The notes under the pieces: generated by a model | Told to the model about the DNA's origin: nothing | Databases searched by the model: none | What the model saw: only the letters and a program-made list of their open reading frames with translations | In this document: in pieces, positions 45,651 to 57,518 of the stretch | Numbering within the stretch: position 1 is the stretch's first letter | How the letters are laid out: each line of letters starts with the position of its first letter | DNA from: Clavaria fumosa | Lineage: Eukaryota > Basidiomycota > Agaricomycetes > Agaricales > Clavariaceae | Assembly: GCA_951802425.1 (NCBI GenBank) | Contig: OX637796.1 | Span: 2,046,001 to 2,110,000, forward strand | DNA: 64,000 nucleotides | Direction: 5' to 3' | Program-made: the position numbers and the translations under genes

Positions 45651-46475
45651 ATGGCGACGACACCACTCGAGATACTCGACTCTTTGCCTTATTATGACAA
45701 CGACTTGGAGGAATATCCGTTTCTCAAGCAAAAGGTCGAGTCAGAACTGAGCAAAGAACCTAAACCACCTTCAGAACTTCATCCACGTGTACCGCCCCCT
45801 GTTACGCTTTTCGCAGTTCGTGCGCGACACACTTCCACTCCTCGGTGGCCATGTCACAATGATATCCTTCTCTATTTACCACAGAATAATCCGCTTCTAG
45901 CGAGCGAGCTAGCCCGTGTGGAAGCTAAGGAAGCGTTTCCATCGTTAGACACACTGCGCTACCAGCTTCCTGCGCCTACCTCTGTGCCAGCCACGGATGA
46001 TGAATGGCAGGATGCACTAAGAAATGCCCGGGCTCAGTTGGAGCATCAGCGGCTACGGTCAGTTCTCCCGATCCGTGGACTTGACACAGCTCGCTGACAC
46101 GAACTCAGACACACCAATATCACGTTGCTCCAAACATACGGACAGAATGCCTGGCGGCTTCACAATTACTTGCTGGAAGCCGCCGTGCAACGCACAGAAA
46201 AGGCGTTGGAAGACTTGAAGCAGCTCACCGTGGAAGTTAATCGGGAGCGCAAAAACGAACAGGCAAGCTTTCGCTGTTATTAGTTTTCGATTTGACCTGA
46301 TGCGCAATCTCTCGTTCAGCTGAGGGTTGGCGCAAAGCTCACTTCACTCGAGAGACAGTGGACGGAACTTATATCGACCGTCCTGCAGATTGAGATGGCA
46401 AACGTAGCGTTAGAAGCTGAGATCGGTCGCCTTCTTAAGAGAGAGGCTGAGCTGGCTAGCATAACAAGTGATTAA
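45651..46475 (+). CDS. Pre-mRNA splicing factor BCAS2/Spf27
   Basis: Predicted 215 residues; exons 45651-45815, 45885-46057, 46109-46262 and 46320-46475 give 216 codons. Spf27/BCAS2 (Cwf7 in fission yeast) is a scaffold subunit of the Prp19 (NineTeen) complex that activates the spliceosome. The N-terminal LDSLPYYDNDLEEY pattern and the coiled-coil second half (YGQNAWRLHNYLLEAAVQRT, ERQWTELISTVLQIEMANVA) match the family. The third intron (46263-46319) has a textbook GC donor, CAG|GCAAGC, with no alternative GT, so this splicing-factor gene itself depends on non-canonical splicing. Confidence 0.93.
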
Positions 46476-46835
46476 TCAATGTACTTTTGATCCACATCCC
46501 GGGGTGGCGATGAATATATCACCAGTCCGGCGCCGCAGCCACGCGAAGGCCACGCCGGTATCACGAAAGCCACGCCGAAGCCACGCCGAAACCCGCCCGA
46601 AAGAGCAAGATTACGTAATAATAAGACCATGAGCTCGAGCCTTTGCAATTTTGCATGATTTCCTCCTCGAGTTTCGAGTACTCGGCCTTATCACACTCGT
46701 CTATAATTTCAACGCTGCCAGGTCAGTCTATGAGTTTTCATTGTCTTAAATGTCTGACTAGCTGGCATCCTTCCATGCTCTTTGATATGCAAAACACACA
46801 ACTCTGAAGCCTCGTTGGTGTCAACCGACGCGTTT
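46476..46835. other. Spacer with imperfect GCCACGCCG repeats
   Basis: About 360 bases between BCAS2 and the next gene. At 46535-46600 the motif GCCACGC(C)G(AA) recurs about five times. No gene is seen; the rest is promoter. Confidence 0.6.
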
Positions 46836-49800
46836 ATGGCAGATATCGACAACGACGGAAAGGTTCTACCAGAGCCTAAGAGCACTCCGATTCCAAATGG
46901 TGTAGAGTCTACGCAGGCTGTTGAAGGACTTGTGGCAGCGAATATCGTATTTGATGCAGAATTTGGGACAGCAGACAAAGACGATGCAGCGCGTCCGCAG
47001 TCTTCTTCGACGGCCGTGACTACTTCTTTGACGGACACCGTCACTACTTCAAGGCAGAACTCTGGGGTTATCAACTCGCTGACTCAACCGAAGCGTTTCA
47101 GCGCGGTGAACATAAACAAGAAATTCCTAGAGCAGTCGTCTTCCGCTTCCAGTACAACCCAAGCTTCGTCGACTTCGACAGCTGCAAAATCGAGTGGATC
47201 GGCTTGTGAGTTGTCAACATGTTCATGGGTGCCAAGATATAGTTTGCATACTTGTGCCACAGCGCGGCCTCTTTCCCAGCCGTCAACACATCACTCGCGC
47301 CTTGTGACCACAAAACTGACGAGTGCTCCTCAAGGTGCCTCGATGATGGGACCAGGGTGGTCCCGTCCTACATCCGTGACACCCCCAGTTGCTTCAACAA
47401 CATCTGGACAGAGCTCCAACCCTTCTCTTAATTCCGCTTCTTCAGCTGCCTCTCCAGTAACGCAACCTCTTCATACCGGCAAAGTTATACAGCCTCAGCT
47501 TCGGGCAACCTCTTCTTCGCCTTCAACAGGTCCACAGAAAGAATCAAACAATACCCAAAGCAAGCTTGTATGGGCCAATGTGAAGGCCGCGCCCCCAAAG
47601 CCTGACTCAAGGGTACAAAGCGATTTCCCCACAGCTGCTGAGGTGGCACAGGGTGCACAGGGTGCGTTTCTCCAATCTGCCCAATTTGACTGTCCATGTG
47701 AGCGCACAGTCGTTTAGTGGCTTCGACCGTTCGGAAACCTAAGGCAGAGGAACCTAAAGAGGACGCTGCTGCACTCAGCCGGCAAGCCAGACTGGAAGAG
47801 GCGGACACCTTTCGTGGGGTGCACCTGGATCCAAATGCTCACCATTGGGATGAGGTTTGTTCTCTCGAACCGTACAACATTTTAACGGCTTGTTATCTAA
47901 ATCCCATGATTTTGTAGATGGAGGAAGACGACGACAACTTCTTGGGCGGTGTTATCGAGTTCGGTGATGGAAGACAGTACACAGTCCAGCCGGCCAGCGT
48001 CCCAGCACCGCCTTCCTCGCCTCCAGCGCCAGACGCCGTTGGCGGACCACTGGGCGCCTCACCACTACCTACACACGTCGCCTCCACCCCTGTCAGCAAA
48101 GAGGAACGTTTTGCAGATGACTTTGACCGCAGTTGGCCCCGATCTGCAGTGTTGCCTTCCGTTTCTACCACCGAAGTTTTGTCACAGCGTCACCCGCCAG
48201 GGCCTATTTCCCCAGTATCACCACAAGCACATCACTCACCTCAAGAATCGTCGCGAGTGCTCTTCAACGAGCGGTCGAACAGATTGGAGCCTTACAGCAA
48301 CTCTCATCGCTCCCACCAACTTCCTTCCTTTCGCAGGGGCTCTCAAGGGGATTTTGCATCGTCTCCGACTGACCTAAGGGAATTCAGGCAACACAACTCT
48401 CATGTGATGCAGAAGCATCCCGGCAGTGCTCCAGGTCATGACTATGGTCCTGGAAAAGGCGGAACTTTTGGAACAGGGCTTTCACGTGATACCATTCACT
48501 TTCGGGATAGAAGAGACAGTGCACCATATCCACCTTCAGACTCCAAGCGCCCGCGAGACAGGTATAATTCACTGGGGCCCTCTCCTCCTTTCAATCCCAA
48601 AGATCGGGATCTCGCCGTTGGTAGTGACACAGGGCAGAGGCCCTCCGCTATGGGCCCACCTCATCTTACCACGCGCGAGCATTCTAGAGATGAAGCGAGG
48701 CAAGCGCCACCCCATCTATCACAGGTGCCACAATCGCCCTCTAGTTTTCGCAGCCCGCCTTTGCGAGACAGCCATGCTCTTCCCCCTGTGGGGCCGCCTT
48801 CGTTGCCTGCGTCATCCGTGCGGTCTGTCTCACCAGCCCACTCACGCACTTCCACAGCACTATCCGCGAAAGACGCGCCTCTACCTCTTTCTGGCTCGGA
48901 TCCAAGGGCGGACTACATGCACATTGCAGCCGCTCGCGCCAAGCACCGGAGACAGCAAGATGAAGAGGAGCGTATCAAAGCGCAGCAACGTGCTAAGCAA
49001 AAGGCTGCCGAGCTTGAAGCCAAGATGAAAGCTGAGGCCGAAGAAAAGGCGAAAGTGGTAGAAGCCGACCACAAATCGGAGGTGTGTTTTTTCGTGCTAC
49101 GTGAAATTGATTGGTCACTGATAACGCTGGCTAGGATGAATCGGCCACTCAGGTCGCTGAGCCAGACGTCAAAATTGCCACACCTCCAAAGGAGGAGCCA
49201 GCGACGCTCCCGCTCCCTCGCTCTCAACCTTCGTTGCCTTCGACCGAGCTGCATGGTTCTAGGCCGCCGGCTTTACGGTACACTCAGCGTCAGACAGTCG
49301 ACATGATACGGGCGAATCTTCCCCGGAGACCATCCCAAACTGCGTCTACGTCTCCCATCGTACCCATCTCGCCTGCTCCACACGCCGAGTCATGGCGAAG
49401 CAAAGGCGTGCTTCCTTCTTCGCCTCCCCAGAAGCGACCAGGTCCCCTGCTTCACCAAACTGACAATCTTGGAAAGACCAAGTTCCCTCCCTCACCACCT
49501 CAGAAGCGAACGGAAAGTCGTCTTCCGTTACTGAACCAATCTGATGTGCATGATAAACCCAACGCCCCCTCGCCTCCAAAGGAACAAGAAGGTCGGCCTC
49601 CGCTACTGCATCAATCTGATGGGCTTGGGCCGCTTGATCTTCTTCCAAATGAGGTTCTTGAGGAAGTCGATTTTTCCGATTTTGGCAAGTTTGTGGGCGC
49701 GGAAGAAGTAGGCTCCGTGCCTCCCGACACAGGAAACCTCGGATCACAATTACCAGGCCCATCACCCCATGATGCCGTTTCAAGTGATCTCACTGACCAA

Positions 49801-52343
49801 GTTGTAAACGGGGAGCATGTAACATCTGCCCAAAACAATGTAAGCTCGTCCTGGCGGCGGAGAGTTCCTGACCCGTCTCGGGAGCAACAGTCACAGTTGC
49901 CCTTGTCTTCGAATTCTGAGCGAATCACTCGCCAAGTTGACGATTCTCCCTCTGGCGCAGGGGCAGAGACTAAGTCCTCTATGGCACCTGTTACATCACA
50001 TGCGGACGTGCCTGTTAGCGGAGACAACGTGGTCAGTCCGAATCAGCGCCCATTCTCCAATCAAGGCCATGCTCGTCCACGCGCGACGTACTTCAAAGAG
50101 CCCGCCATGTCTGCGCTTGATGACGCCATGTCGCGCATCAAGGGTGCCATTGATGGAATGCAATCAAGTGACGTTGCCTTCGAGCGCAGAACGAGTATTT
50201 CTAGCGAATTGGACCGTCACAATTCAAAACCGCCCCAGAGTGCACCGCTCTCAAGACCTGCACCACAAACCGAACCGCGCTGGATACCGCCAGCACTCAG
50301 GGCATCCCGCCAATTCGACCTCGATGCAATGACTCTTGAGTTATCCGAGGTCTCCAGTCACGAACCGCCTCAATCCCCTAGACCTGCCTGGAATATGCTG
50401 AGAGTCCGCTTGCCTTCAATATCCATACCTCTCGAGCCGCTGAATAAGCGACAATTGCAACTTTCGAGAGCACCACCTGCTCCATTCAGGTGGGACACAC
50501 TATCGTGGGAGCCACCCGTCGAGAATATGCGTCGGGATCTATCAATCAACACCGTCTTGTTCAAGAAGCCATTTATTAGCAAATTCAAACCGTTGAAGCA
50601 TAAAGTTGTCCTGCCTCAGCCGACGATATCTATTTCACGAGTAGACTCGCGACTCTCGGGCTCAGAAGGCCCACGGGTGAATCTCCCAGCCCATGGCAGC
50701 ACGTCTAAGTTCAGCCGGTTTGGACGACCGGGTGAGTCTGACAATATCGCTACATGGCGAAAGCCTGCGCCATCGCCAGCTTGGGAAGGTGCGGCAACAA
50801 CTCAGCACGAAGCTACCCTGGACACCATCAGCCGCTCGCCCCCACCTCAGACGCCGTTGATGCCTGCCGCTGCCCCACCTGCACCCCTACCAGTTACGAC
50901 TCCAATCGTGATTCAACGGCTAAGGTCACCGCCGAAAATGCCTGAGGGATCTGGTGTAGCATTCTACCGCAGCTCACACATTGATCTAGTTGCATCTAAC
51001 TCACGGAACGTCGTCAATTTCATCGTTGGGAGTGAGTTGGACGAAGCAGTGAATGGCCATGTCAATGAGGACATGATAAAACCGGAGACTGTGGCATCAC
51101 CTCCGACCACCATGATATCTCTCGCGCCTGCTGAAACGAAGGCCGAATCCAATGTTCAAGATTCGCATCCCCTAATGGTGGACGACCTCAAGTCTCAGCC
51201 TTCGTCCCCCGAAGTGGTTGAGCCGTCTCTGGCCCAAAGTATGACGGAGACCAAGGCCTCTGATGATTCTGTCGGTTTCTCCGTCTATCCGTTTCCACTA
51301 GCAAACTTACCGACCCGCTAACACAGGTTGACCGCACTCCTACCACGCCCCCATCGCTGTCGGCAGCGAATGCATGGACAAAATCACCCCTGAGTTTTCC
51401 GCTGAAGGAATCGCCGGCTCGTGCGCCTGATCCCGAGCATCTTAAAGCAGTCTGGGATCAAGCCTCAGATAAAGCTCGACGTCCTATTGGAAACTCTCTT
51501 GAGGGTATAGCTGATGACCTTACCGCCTTGCCATTTACCCTGCAAGACGTCAAATGTGAGGATGGTGAGACCCCTCCGCCGTCGCTTCCTGTCGCACCTT
51601 CTCGAATGTCGCTGCACGACGTCACACGAGCCTTCCAGCAAGTGCCATCATCTTCCAGCTCCCCTAGTCAGCGTGCCGTTACCTTCACACCGCCTGTGAC
51701 GAACCTTCCGCTCCCACCTCCGAGTTACGCTTACCCGATGCCACCTCCTACCACTGCGATGCGCTCACCGTACATGACTTACGCGTCTCCCGTTGGGGCA
51801 CCTTCGCCTAGTCCTACTGCTATGTACGCGCATGCCATGACTCCAAGTCCCGTGCCCTCAAGGATGTCCGTGAGCGCACATGCGCCTGTGTACAATCATT
51901 GGATGTCTTCTACGCCACAGGCTGGCATGTATAGGCCAGTGCATTCGCCGTATCAACAGCCTGCGCTAGTTTCGTATGCCTCGCCCAACGGTCCTACACC
52001 CATGTACGCCCCACCGCCGCCGCCTAATATGCAGAACCCGGCGCAAACAAATGGAGTGCAGACTAATCGCGGACGTGGTGTTCAAATGATGACTCCAGTC
52101 TTACAACCTGCAGGACCGCATACGATATTCCCTGGGAGCCCGGTTCTCATGCACCCAGGGATTCCCATGGGGCAAGGACACGGGTTCATGCCACTACCAA
52201 CGGGACGCGGGCAATTACGGACTGATCATTATCCAAGCCCCGCGCATGCACAGCATGCACCGACGGGCCAGTCCCCTTCTCTTTCGCATAGAGGCGGTTT
52301 CACGCACGTCCCTCCTAGTTCATTTGTGAGACCATCGTGGTAA
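46836..52343 (+). CDS. Very large disordered protein, uncharacterised
   Basis: Predicted 1744 residues. Introns 47206-47262, 47662-47717, 47855-47917, 49082-49134 and 51283-51326 join six exons into 1745 codons. No known domain is recognised. Short blocks look conserved rather than random: QPKRFSAVNINKKFLEQ near residue 90, FPTAAEVAQGAQ, EADTFRGVHLDPNAHHWDEM and DDDNFLGGVIEFGDGRQYTV. The middle contains a charged coiled coil (about residues 650-720: RQQDEEERIKAQQRAKQKAA, EAKMKAEAEEKAK), which looks like an RNA- or protein-binding helix. The rest is Pro/Ser-rich with many SPP/PPS pieces, and the end is Pro/Tyr/Met-rich (PPPSYAYPMPPP, MYAPPPPPNM). Such composition is common in proteins of RNA granules or BAT2/PRRC2-type translation regulators, but that is only an analogy. 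The start at 46836 is the first ATG of the open frame. Confidence 0.8.
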
Positions 52344-52501
52344 TTTCGGTCGCATTCCGACTCCTTGATTCCCAATCATACATACACTTGTATCTTCATC
52401 GCTTCAACTTTCCTGTTATCTGTTGTTTGCTCAATATTATTGGACTTGTCAGATCTCACCGAGATCACGCACAGCTAGTACTTCTAAATGAGAAGGTGGG
52501 T

Positions 52502-54217
52502 CTATCTAGCCAATTCAACCGCCTTCTGAGCGGCTTGGTCTAAACTATCGAATGGTATTATCTTCAAGCCTGATGCTTTGATCATCCTACAAGTACCCCG
52601 ATGGTGAGTAAAAGTTGGAGATCGGTGCAAGTCTTTGACGTACTCCTTGGCCTCGGCCTCTTTGTTGCCCTTGAGGCGTACAACAAGGGGTACAGACATC
52701 TCCAGCTCCCTTGTAGCCTTGATGACTCCTTCCGCAATATAATCACATCGCATGATCCCTGATGTGGGAACCGGTCAGAGGGGAATCTCGCTTGTCAAGG
52801 GCAGGAAAGCATACTCGCCTCCGAAAATATTGATGAAGATGCTTTTCACCTTCGGGTCGCGAAGGAGAATCTCAAAAGCTTTTTTGACCGTCTCGGCACT
52901 GGCACCTCTACGACGTTGCGAAGAACTAGAGCGTTAACACGAACACGTGGACCTGGAAACTGACGCACCCTCCGACGTCCAAAAAGTTTGCGGGATTTCC
53001 ACCATGCAGCGCAAGTACGTCCATCGTAGCCATCGCCAGGCCAGCGCCGTTGACGAGACAGCCGATGCTCCCATCGAGTTTGATGAAATTTAGGCCTGCA
53101 TCCTGAGCCTCGACCTCGGAAGGCTCTTCCTGCGTTTTGTCTCGCAATTTAAAGACGTCTAGTTGACGGAATTCGGCGTTGTCGTCGAAACCCAATTTGG
53201 CGTCCATGCTAAAGGCATCCCTTTAGGAACACACCAGGGAAAAAGTAAGCAACTGACCAAAGAACATGTCCATCCTCCGTCAAAGCCATGGGGTTGATCT
53301 CAACTTGAGTGGCGTCCTTGTCCTTGAACATTTGGTACAATTTACTGAATATGGATGCTGCCTCTCCCCGCAACGTGCTATTCTCAAAGCCCAACTTCTC
53401 TGCGACTCCTAGCGCCACGTCCCTGGACAAGCCATGCTCAAAGTCGATTGGGGTCGTGATGATGGCTTTTGGATCTTTGGCGGCAACCTCCTCAATGTTC
53501 ATACCGCCTTGAGCGGACGTGACAAGCACAGGACCTTGGGTGACGCGGTCATTGAGAATAGCCACGTAGTACTCGTGGGCTGGTGTACGGCGCTCTGCAA
53601 GCATCACCTGCAGAGACCATGCATTCAATGTTCCTGCTTCTTATAAATCAGGCGACCTTACAGCGTTGCAGATCCTACCAGCTGACCCAGTCTGCTTGGT
53701 GATTAACCTATGGCCGATCATTTTCTCCGCAAACTCTCTCGCCTGCTCAGGGCTTGCAATAGTGAGTATGTGAGGCTCGTTAACACCAGATACGCAAACG
53801 CACACCTATCAACTTTATGCACACCGCCTTGGAAGCCATTGTCAAACTTTCCCTTGCCGCGCCCCCCGGCGAGGACTTGCGCCTTTATGACGAGGTTGGG
53901 CGAAGTGAACTCTTTGCTGACTGTCAAAGCATCCTCCGGGGTATACGCCACCCTGAATTTGGGCGTGGGCACTTGGTACTGCTCGCGAGGCAAAGGTTCC
54001 AGTATCAACAATTTGAAACGGGACGTGCAGAGAGAGAAGGCCGCGTACTTGTTGTAGGAGGGTCATGGCATTGTGCTCATGAACTGAGAGAAACCGTCTC
54101 TGCGTCGAACATGCCTGTGATGTGTCGCTTGGGTCATTGACGCCCAGAAGCAAAGTTTAAGTGGTAGACTGTAGTCACCCGAGTAAAGTGGGCCGCTTTC
54201 CGCAAAGGAGTGAACAT
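52502..54217 (-). CDS. LSC2: Succinyl-CoA ligase beta subunit, mitochondrial
   Basis: TCA-cycle enzyme: succinyl-CoA + ADP (or GDP) + Pi to succinate + CoA + nucleoside triphosphate; it works as a dimer with the alpha subunit in the matrix. Exon 1 (54179-54217) gives a basic targeting peptide, [13 protein letters not shown]. The next exons give [17 protein letters not shown], then [17 protein letters not shown] and the ATP-grasp [14 protein letters not shown]. Further blocks are [32 protein letters not shown] (metal ligands) and [20 protein letters not shown] with [13 protein letters not shown]. The C-terminal CoA-binding part ([25 protein letters not shown]) ends at 52502. About eight exons; all conserved blocks are present. 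Confidence 0.93.
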
Positions 54218-54426
54218 GTCGAATCTATCAAGGTATGTTTGTCACTGAGCAAAGGTTTCAATACGCTGTTGCTTAGTCAGCAGTTAGGGGCTACAGTGTG
54301 CAATGGTGAATGCTTCACTGTCCTCCCTTTACAATCGACAATGGAATGGTGTGCACAAATATTAGGACCGAGACACCGTGTAAGGATAAGAACAGTAAAT
54401 ACATGCATGCGCCAGTAGGGGTTTCG

Positions 54427-55365
54427 TCAACCAGCAATTGCGCGCGCTTCAAACTGGAGTTCAGCGACCGCCCGTTCTCGTACAATGTTCCAAATGGTAT
54501 CCCTTTGCGCCCTAGCCTCCCCTAGCCCTTCCCTGATCTCCTGTAGGCGTTCCACATACTCCCTCCCGTCGTCATGCAGCTCACGCAGCATCGAAAGCGC
54601 CTTGTTCATCGTCTCCATCTGCATTTCCGGCGAAGTGAACTGCGAGGGGTCTGAGACTGGATAGTAGCTCAGAAAAATTCTGTTCACGGCTGGGGTGAGG
54701 TCTGGGCTGTGAGGAGGCCTGCTGTCATCATCGCCTGCATCGTGGTCCCTTTCGTCCTCGTCTTCCTGTTTCGGCACTACGGGGGCGTCGCTCGGCATGC
54801 TGTCCGGGCTCTCGCGGATGGCCTGCCATAGCCGCCCAAGCGCTTTTCTCAGCTTCCCTTCGTCTTCAATGAGACTACTCGTCGCTTGCTCGAGTTCGTC
54901 CAGCATGGGTGAGCGGAAGGTGCGTGTGACAGCCTTGTCCATAACGAACGAGGTGTATCTCAGGTGCTGCTTCACAGGGCCTGGGTATGGCGGCGTAAGC
55001 GGAGGTGACGGGTCGCGAAGGTGCGGCAGGCATGGTGGCGAGGGCGACCGCTTCTCCTGAAGCAAAGCCTTAACGCGCTTGCGTGCGCGTTCTTCTGCCT
55101 GACAAAAGCCACATAAGACTTCGCGTGCAGAAATCAAATGACATACCTCCCACTCTTCAATTCCAGGACCCCAGGCTGCCAATTTCCCTTTACGAGCCCA
55201 CCTTGCTCTCCTCATTGTTTTCTTTCCCCAGTTCCCCCGGTGAATCTTGATTTCTTCATCGCTTGAATCATAGCCGTGCGAAGGGTAGAACCAGGAAGGG
55301 TGATCGCTGAAGGGTAACAGGGGTTCCTCCACGCTGGGCGCAGCATGTCGCTTCCCGTTGGCCAT
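54427..55365 (-). CDS. RXT2: RXT2-like subunit of the Rpd3L deacetylase complex
   Basis: The N-terminal segment YDSSDEEIKIHRGNWGKKTM followed by RRARWARKGKLAAWGP resembles the RXT2 N-terminal domain, which anchors the protein in the Rpd3L histone deacetylase complex. About 296 residues after splicing. The second half has a helical region (AVNRIFLSYYPV, MNKALSMLRELHDDGREYVE, RLQEIREGLGEARAQRDTI). An acidic middle (PKQEDEDERDHDAGDDD) lies between. One 48-base intron at 55099-55146 (GTATGT..CAG) is a multiple of three and contains no stop, so it would be translated if retained. The assignment rests on the N-terminal block and is moderately sure. It lies two genes from RPD3. Confidence 0.7.
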   Translation of the reverse strand: MANGKRHAAPSVEEPLLPFSDHPSWFYPSHGYDSSDEEIKIHRGNWGKKTMRRARWARKGKLAAWGPGIEEWEVCHLISAREVLCGFCQAEERARKRVKALLQEKRSPSPPCLPHLRDPSPPLTPPYPGPVKQHLRYTSFVMDKAVTRTFRSPMLDELEQATSSLIEDEGKLRKALGRLWQAIRESPDSMPSDAPVVPKQEDEDERDHDAGDDDSRPPHSPDLTPAVNRIFLSYYPVSDPSQFTSPEMQMETMNKALSMLRELHDDGREYVERLQEIREGLGEARAQRDTIWNIVRERAVAELQFEARAIAG

Positions 55366-55474
55366 TCCGAGATGCGAAATACTTGCTGGTGGGCGTGCCG
55401 TGAAAAGCAGAGTACGTGGTCACGTGTTGAATTTGGCCGTAAATAATACACTGGTGACCTTATGTACAACATTT

Positions 55475-57027
55475 CATAATTCGGATTCGGAGGAGCTCTG
55501 GACACGTTTGCTCTCCATTCTACGCGTCTGTTCGAAACTCTGCATGCCTTGCAAACCCCATCTTCCCAGTAGAGCCTTATCCTAGAGAGAATGCTGTTCG
55601 TCATTCAATATTGCAAGATGTTACAAGGTTGAGACCCAACCTCATCCCACGGTGTGCCTAGTACAATCAGATCAGTGCCTGTTTGTCTGCAATTCACCAT
55701 AGAGATGAGTCTTACAAGGAGTAGTCAACATTTGGTCGCCTGTGAAAACTGCGTTGGCGCCAGCTAGAAAACACATAGCTTGCTCAGTCTCAGAGAGGGT
55801 ATTCCTTCCAGCGGCAAGTCGAATGATCGTGTCAGGGAGCACAATCCGTGCGGTAGCAATCGTGCGAAGCAAAGTGTGATACGGCACAGGCTGAAGAAGA
55901 CGACGTCATGTTTATACCGACTCGAAAATGGGACTGACCTCGTTCTTTTCCAGCGGCGTTCCAGGGATTGGCACAAGCACGTTGACTGGGAAAGATTCGG
56001 GATGCTGCGGCATACTGCGACGAGTTCAGGGAACGCATTTGACACACAGTTGAAGATTTCCTTGCTTTGCTACTTCCCAAATCAACCCAACGCGATCGCT
56101 TTCGGATTCGCCCAGACCTAATATGCCACCCGAGCATACGCCGATGTTAGCATCCCGCACTGTATTGATAGTATCCAATCGGTCAGCATAGGTGCGGGTT
56201 GTGATGACCTGATGATAATTGAAATAGGTTGCAATAAGATTCCACATGTCTAACCTCAGGGTAAAACTCTCGAGATGTATCAAGATTATGGTTGTAAGCA
56301 GTCAAACCACTGGAATTCGTGGAAATAAGAATGGAGAGGATGGAAGAAGACTCGAGAGTAACACTGACGCTTCTTTCAACTGCTTGGCCTGCTCGGGACT
56401 GAGCATGCCCAACGTCGTGCAAACTTCCATGCCCATGGCGCGGACTTCGCGTACCATTTGCAGAATGCGCTCAAACCCCCTCTTGCGACCAGCGAGGTCT
56501 CTCCATGCGGCGCCCATGCAAAACCGAGTACTGCCGTTCTCCCTCGCCCTACGAGCGGCCTCCAGTACGGGCTCGATCTCCAACAGCTTGGAAGCTTTCG
56601 TTGGTGTCGAGTATCGCGAAGATTGAGAGCAATACGAGCCTGGCGATTAGAAGGCATTGGAGACTTAGCCAATGCGCGGTGTGGCTACACATCTACAATA
56701 ACGACAACATACAATCTTCCGTGCAACCACCAGCTAGAACCGAGACTCAACAATCAAATCCACCCATTCAACAAAAGATGTAGTATGAGACTCACTCTTG
56801 ATGTTCATCAGCGTACACAGCTGGACCTTGTGAGGGTCCTGGTGTTGTCTGAAGACCGTGGCCGAACGAAAAACCAACTCCAGCAAAGGAGTCTCGTAGA
56901 TCTCGCGGATGTCCTCTTTGGACCATACACAACGAGGTGCTGGTGGAGAGGTGCTTTGTTGAGCCGCAAGCGTCGCTAGAGTCCGACTGGGTCTGATGAA
57001 CCGTGCTGAGGGCGCCAGGCGAAACAT
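55475..57027 (-). CDS. BIO2: Biotin synthase
   Basis: Radical-SAM enzyme that inserts sulfur into dethiobiotin, the last step of biotin synthesis, in the mitochondrion. N-terminal targeting signal ([18 protein letters not shown]), then [20 protein letters not shown] and [15 protein letters not shown]. The cluster motif C-x3-C-x2-C (TEDCSYCSQS) is split by an intron of about 70 bases, with the T of the Cys codon on one side. Further blocks: [69 protein letters not shown] and [12 protein letters not shown] with AGRNTLSE (Arg ligand of the second cluster). The C-terminus ends after [11 protein letters not shown]. At least eight exons. Confidence 0.95.
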
Positions 57028-57518
57028 GGATGATCTACGGGATCGACGCCGATTCGACGATCATACCGTTGCAAGGTCACATGTTCAGTGACAGACTTTT
57101 TTCACTTCGCACGCGGACCTTTTAGCATTTTCCACCACTCTGAAACTTAGTCAAAGCTTTTAGTTTCGCTAGTTCGCGCAGACAGGTGTGTGTATTTTCC
57201 TAAAATTCATCGGAAGATGACATCTCTGTCGCCCCAGTCGTAGCCACTGACAAGGCTTTGACGACTGACATTTTATATTATCTTTATCTGACCCTCTTAC
57301 CGTCAACCAAGATTTTCTCGCTCGCATGTGCTGACTCTCGTCTCCGCAGATAGTGCTATGCACTGTATGGAGATCTTCCTCGTCTCATACAAAAATACAT
57401 TCGCTCGGTTGGGTATAGAGTAGATTTACCAGTATTTCGATACCCCCCAAGCAACTTGAAAGTGTGATGTTTCGCTCCAACAACAAGAAGGAAAATGCTA
57501 CAACTCGCTCCCACCACT
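57028..57518. other. Spacer, BIO2 promoter and RPD3 3' end
   Basis: About 490 bases; no gene is recognised. It holds the promoter of BIO2 and the 3' flank of RPD3. Confidence 0.5.
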
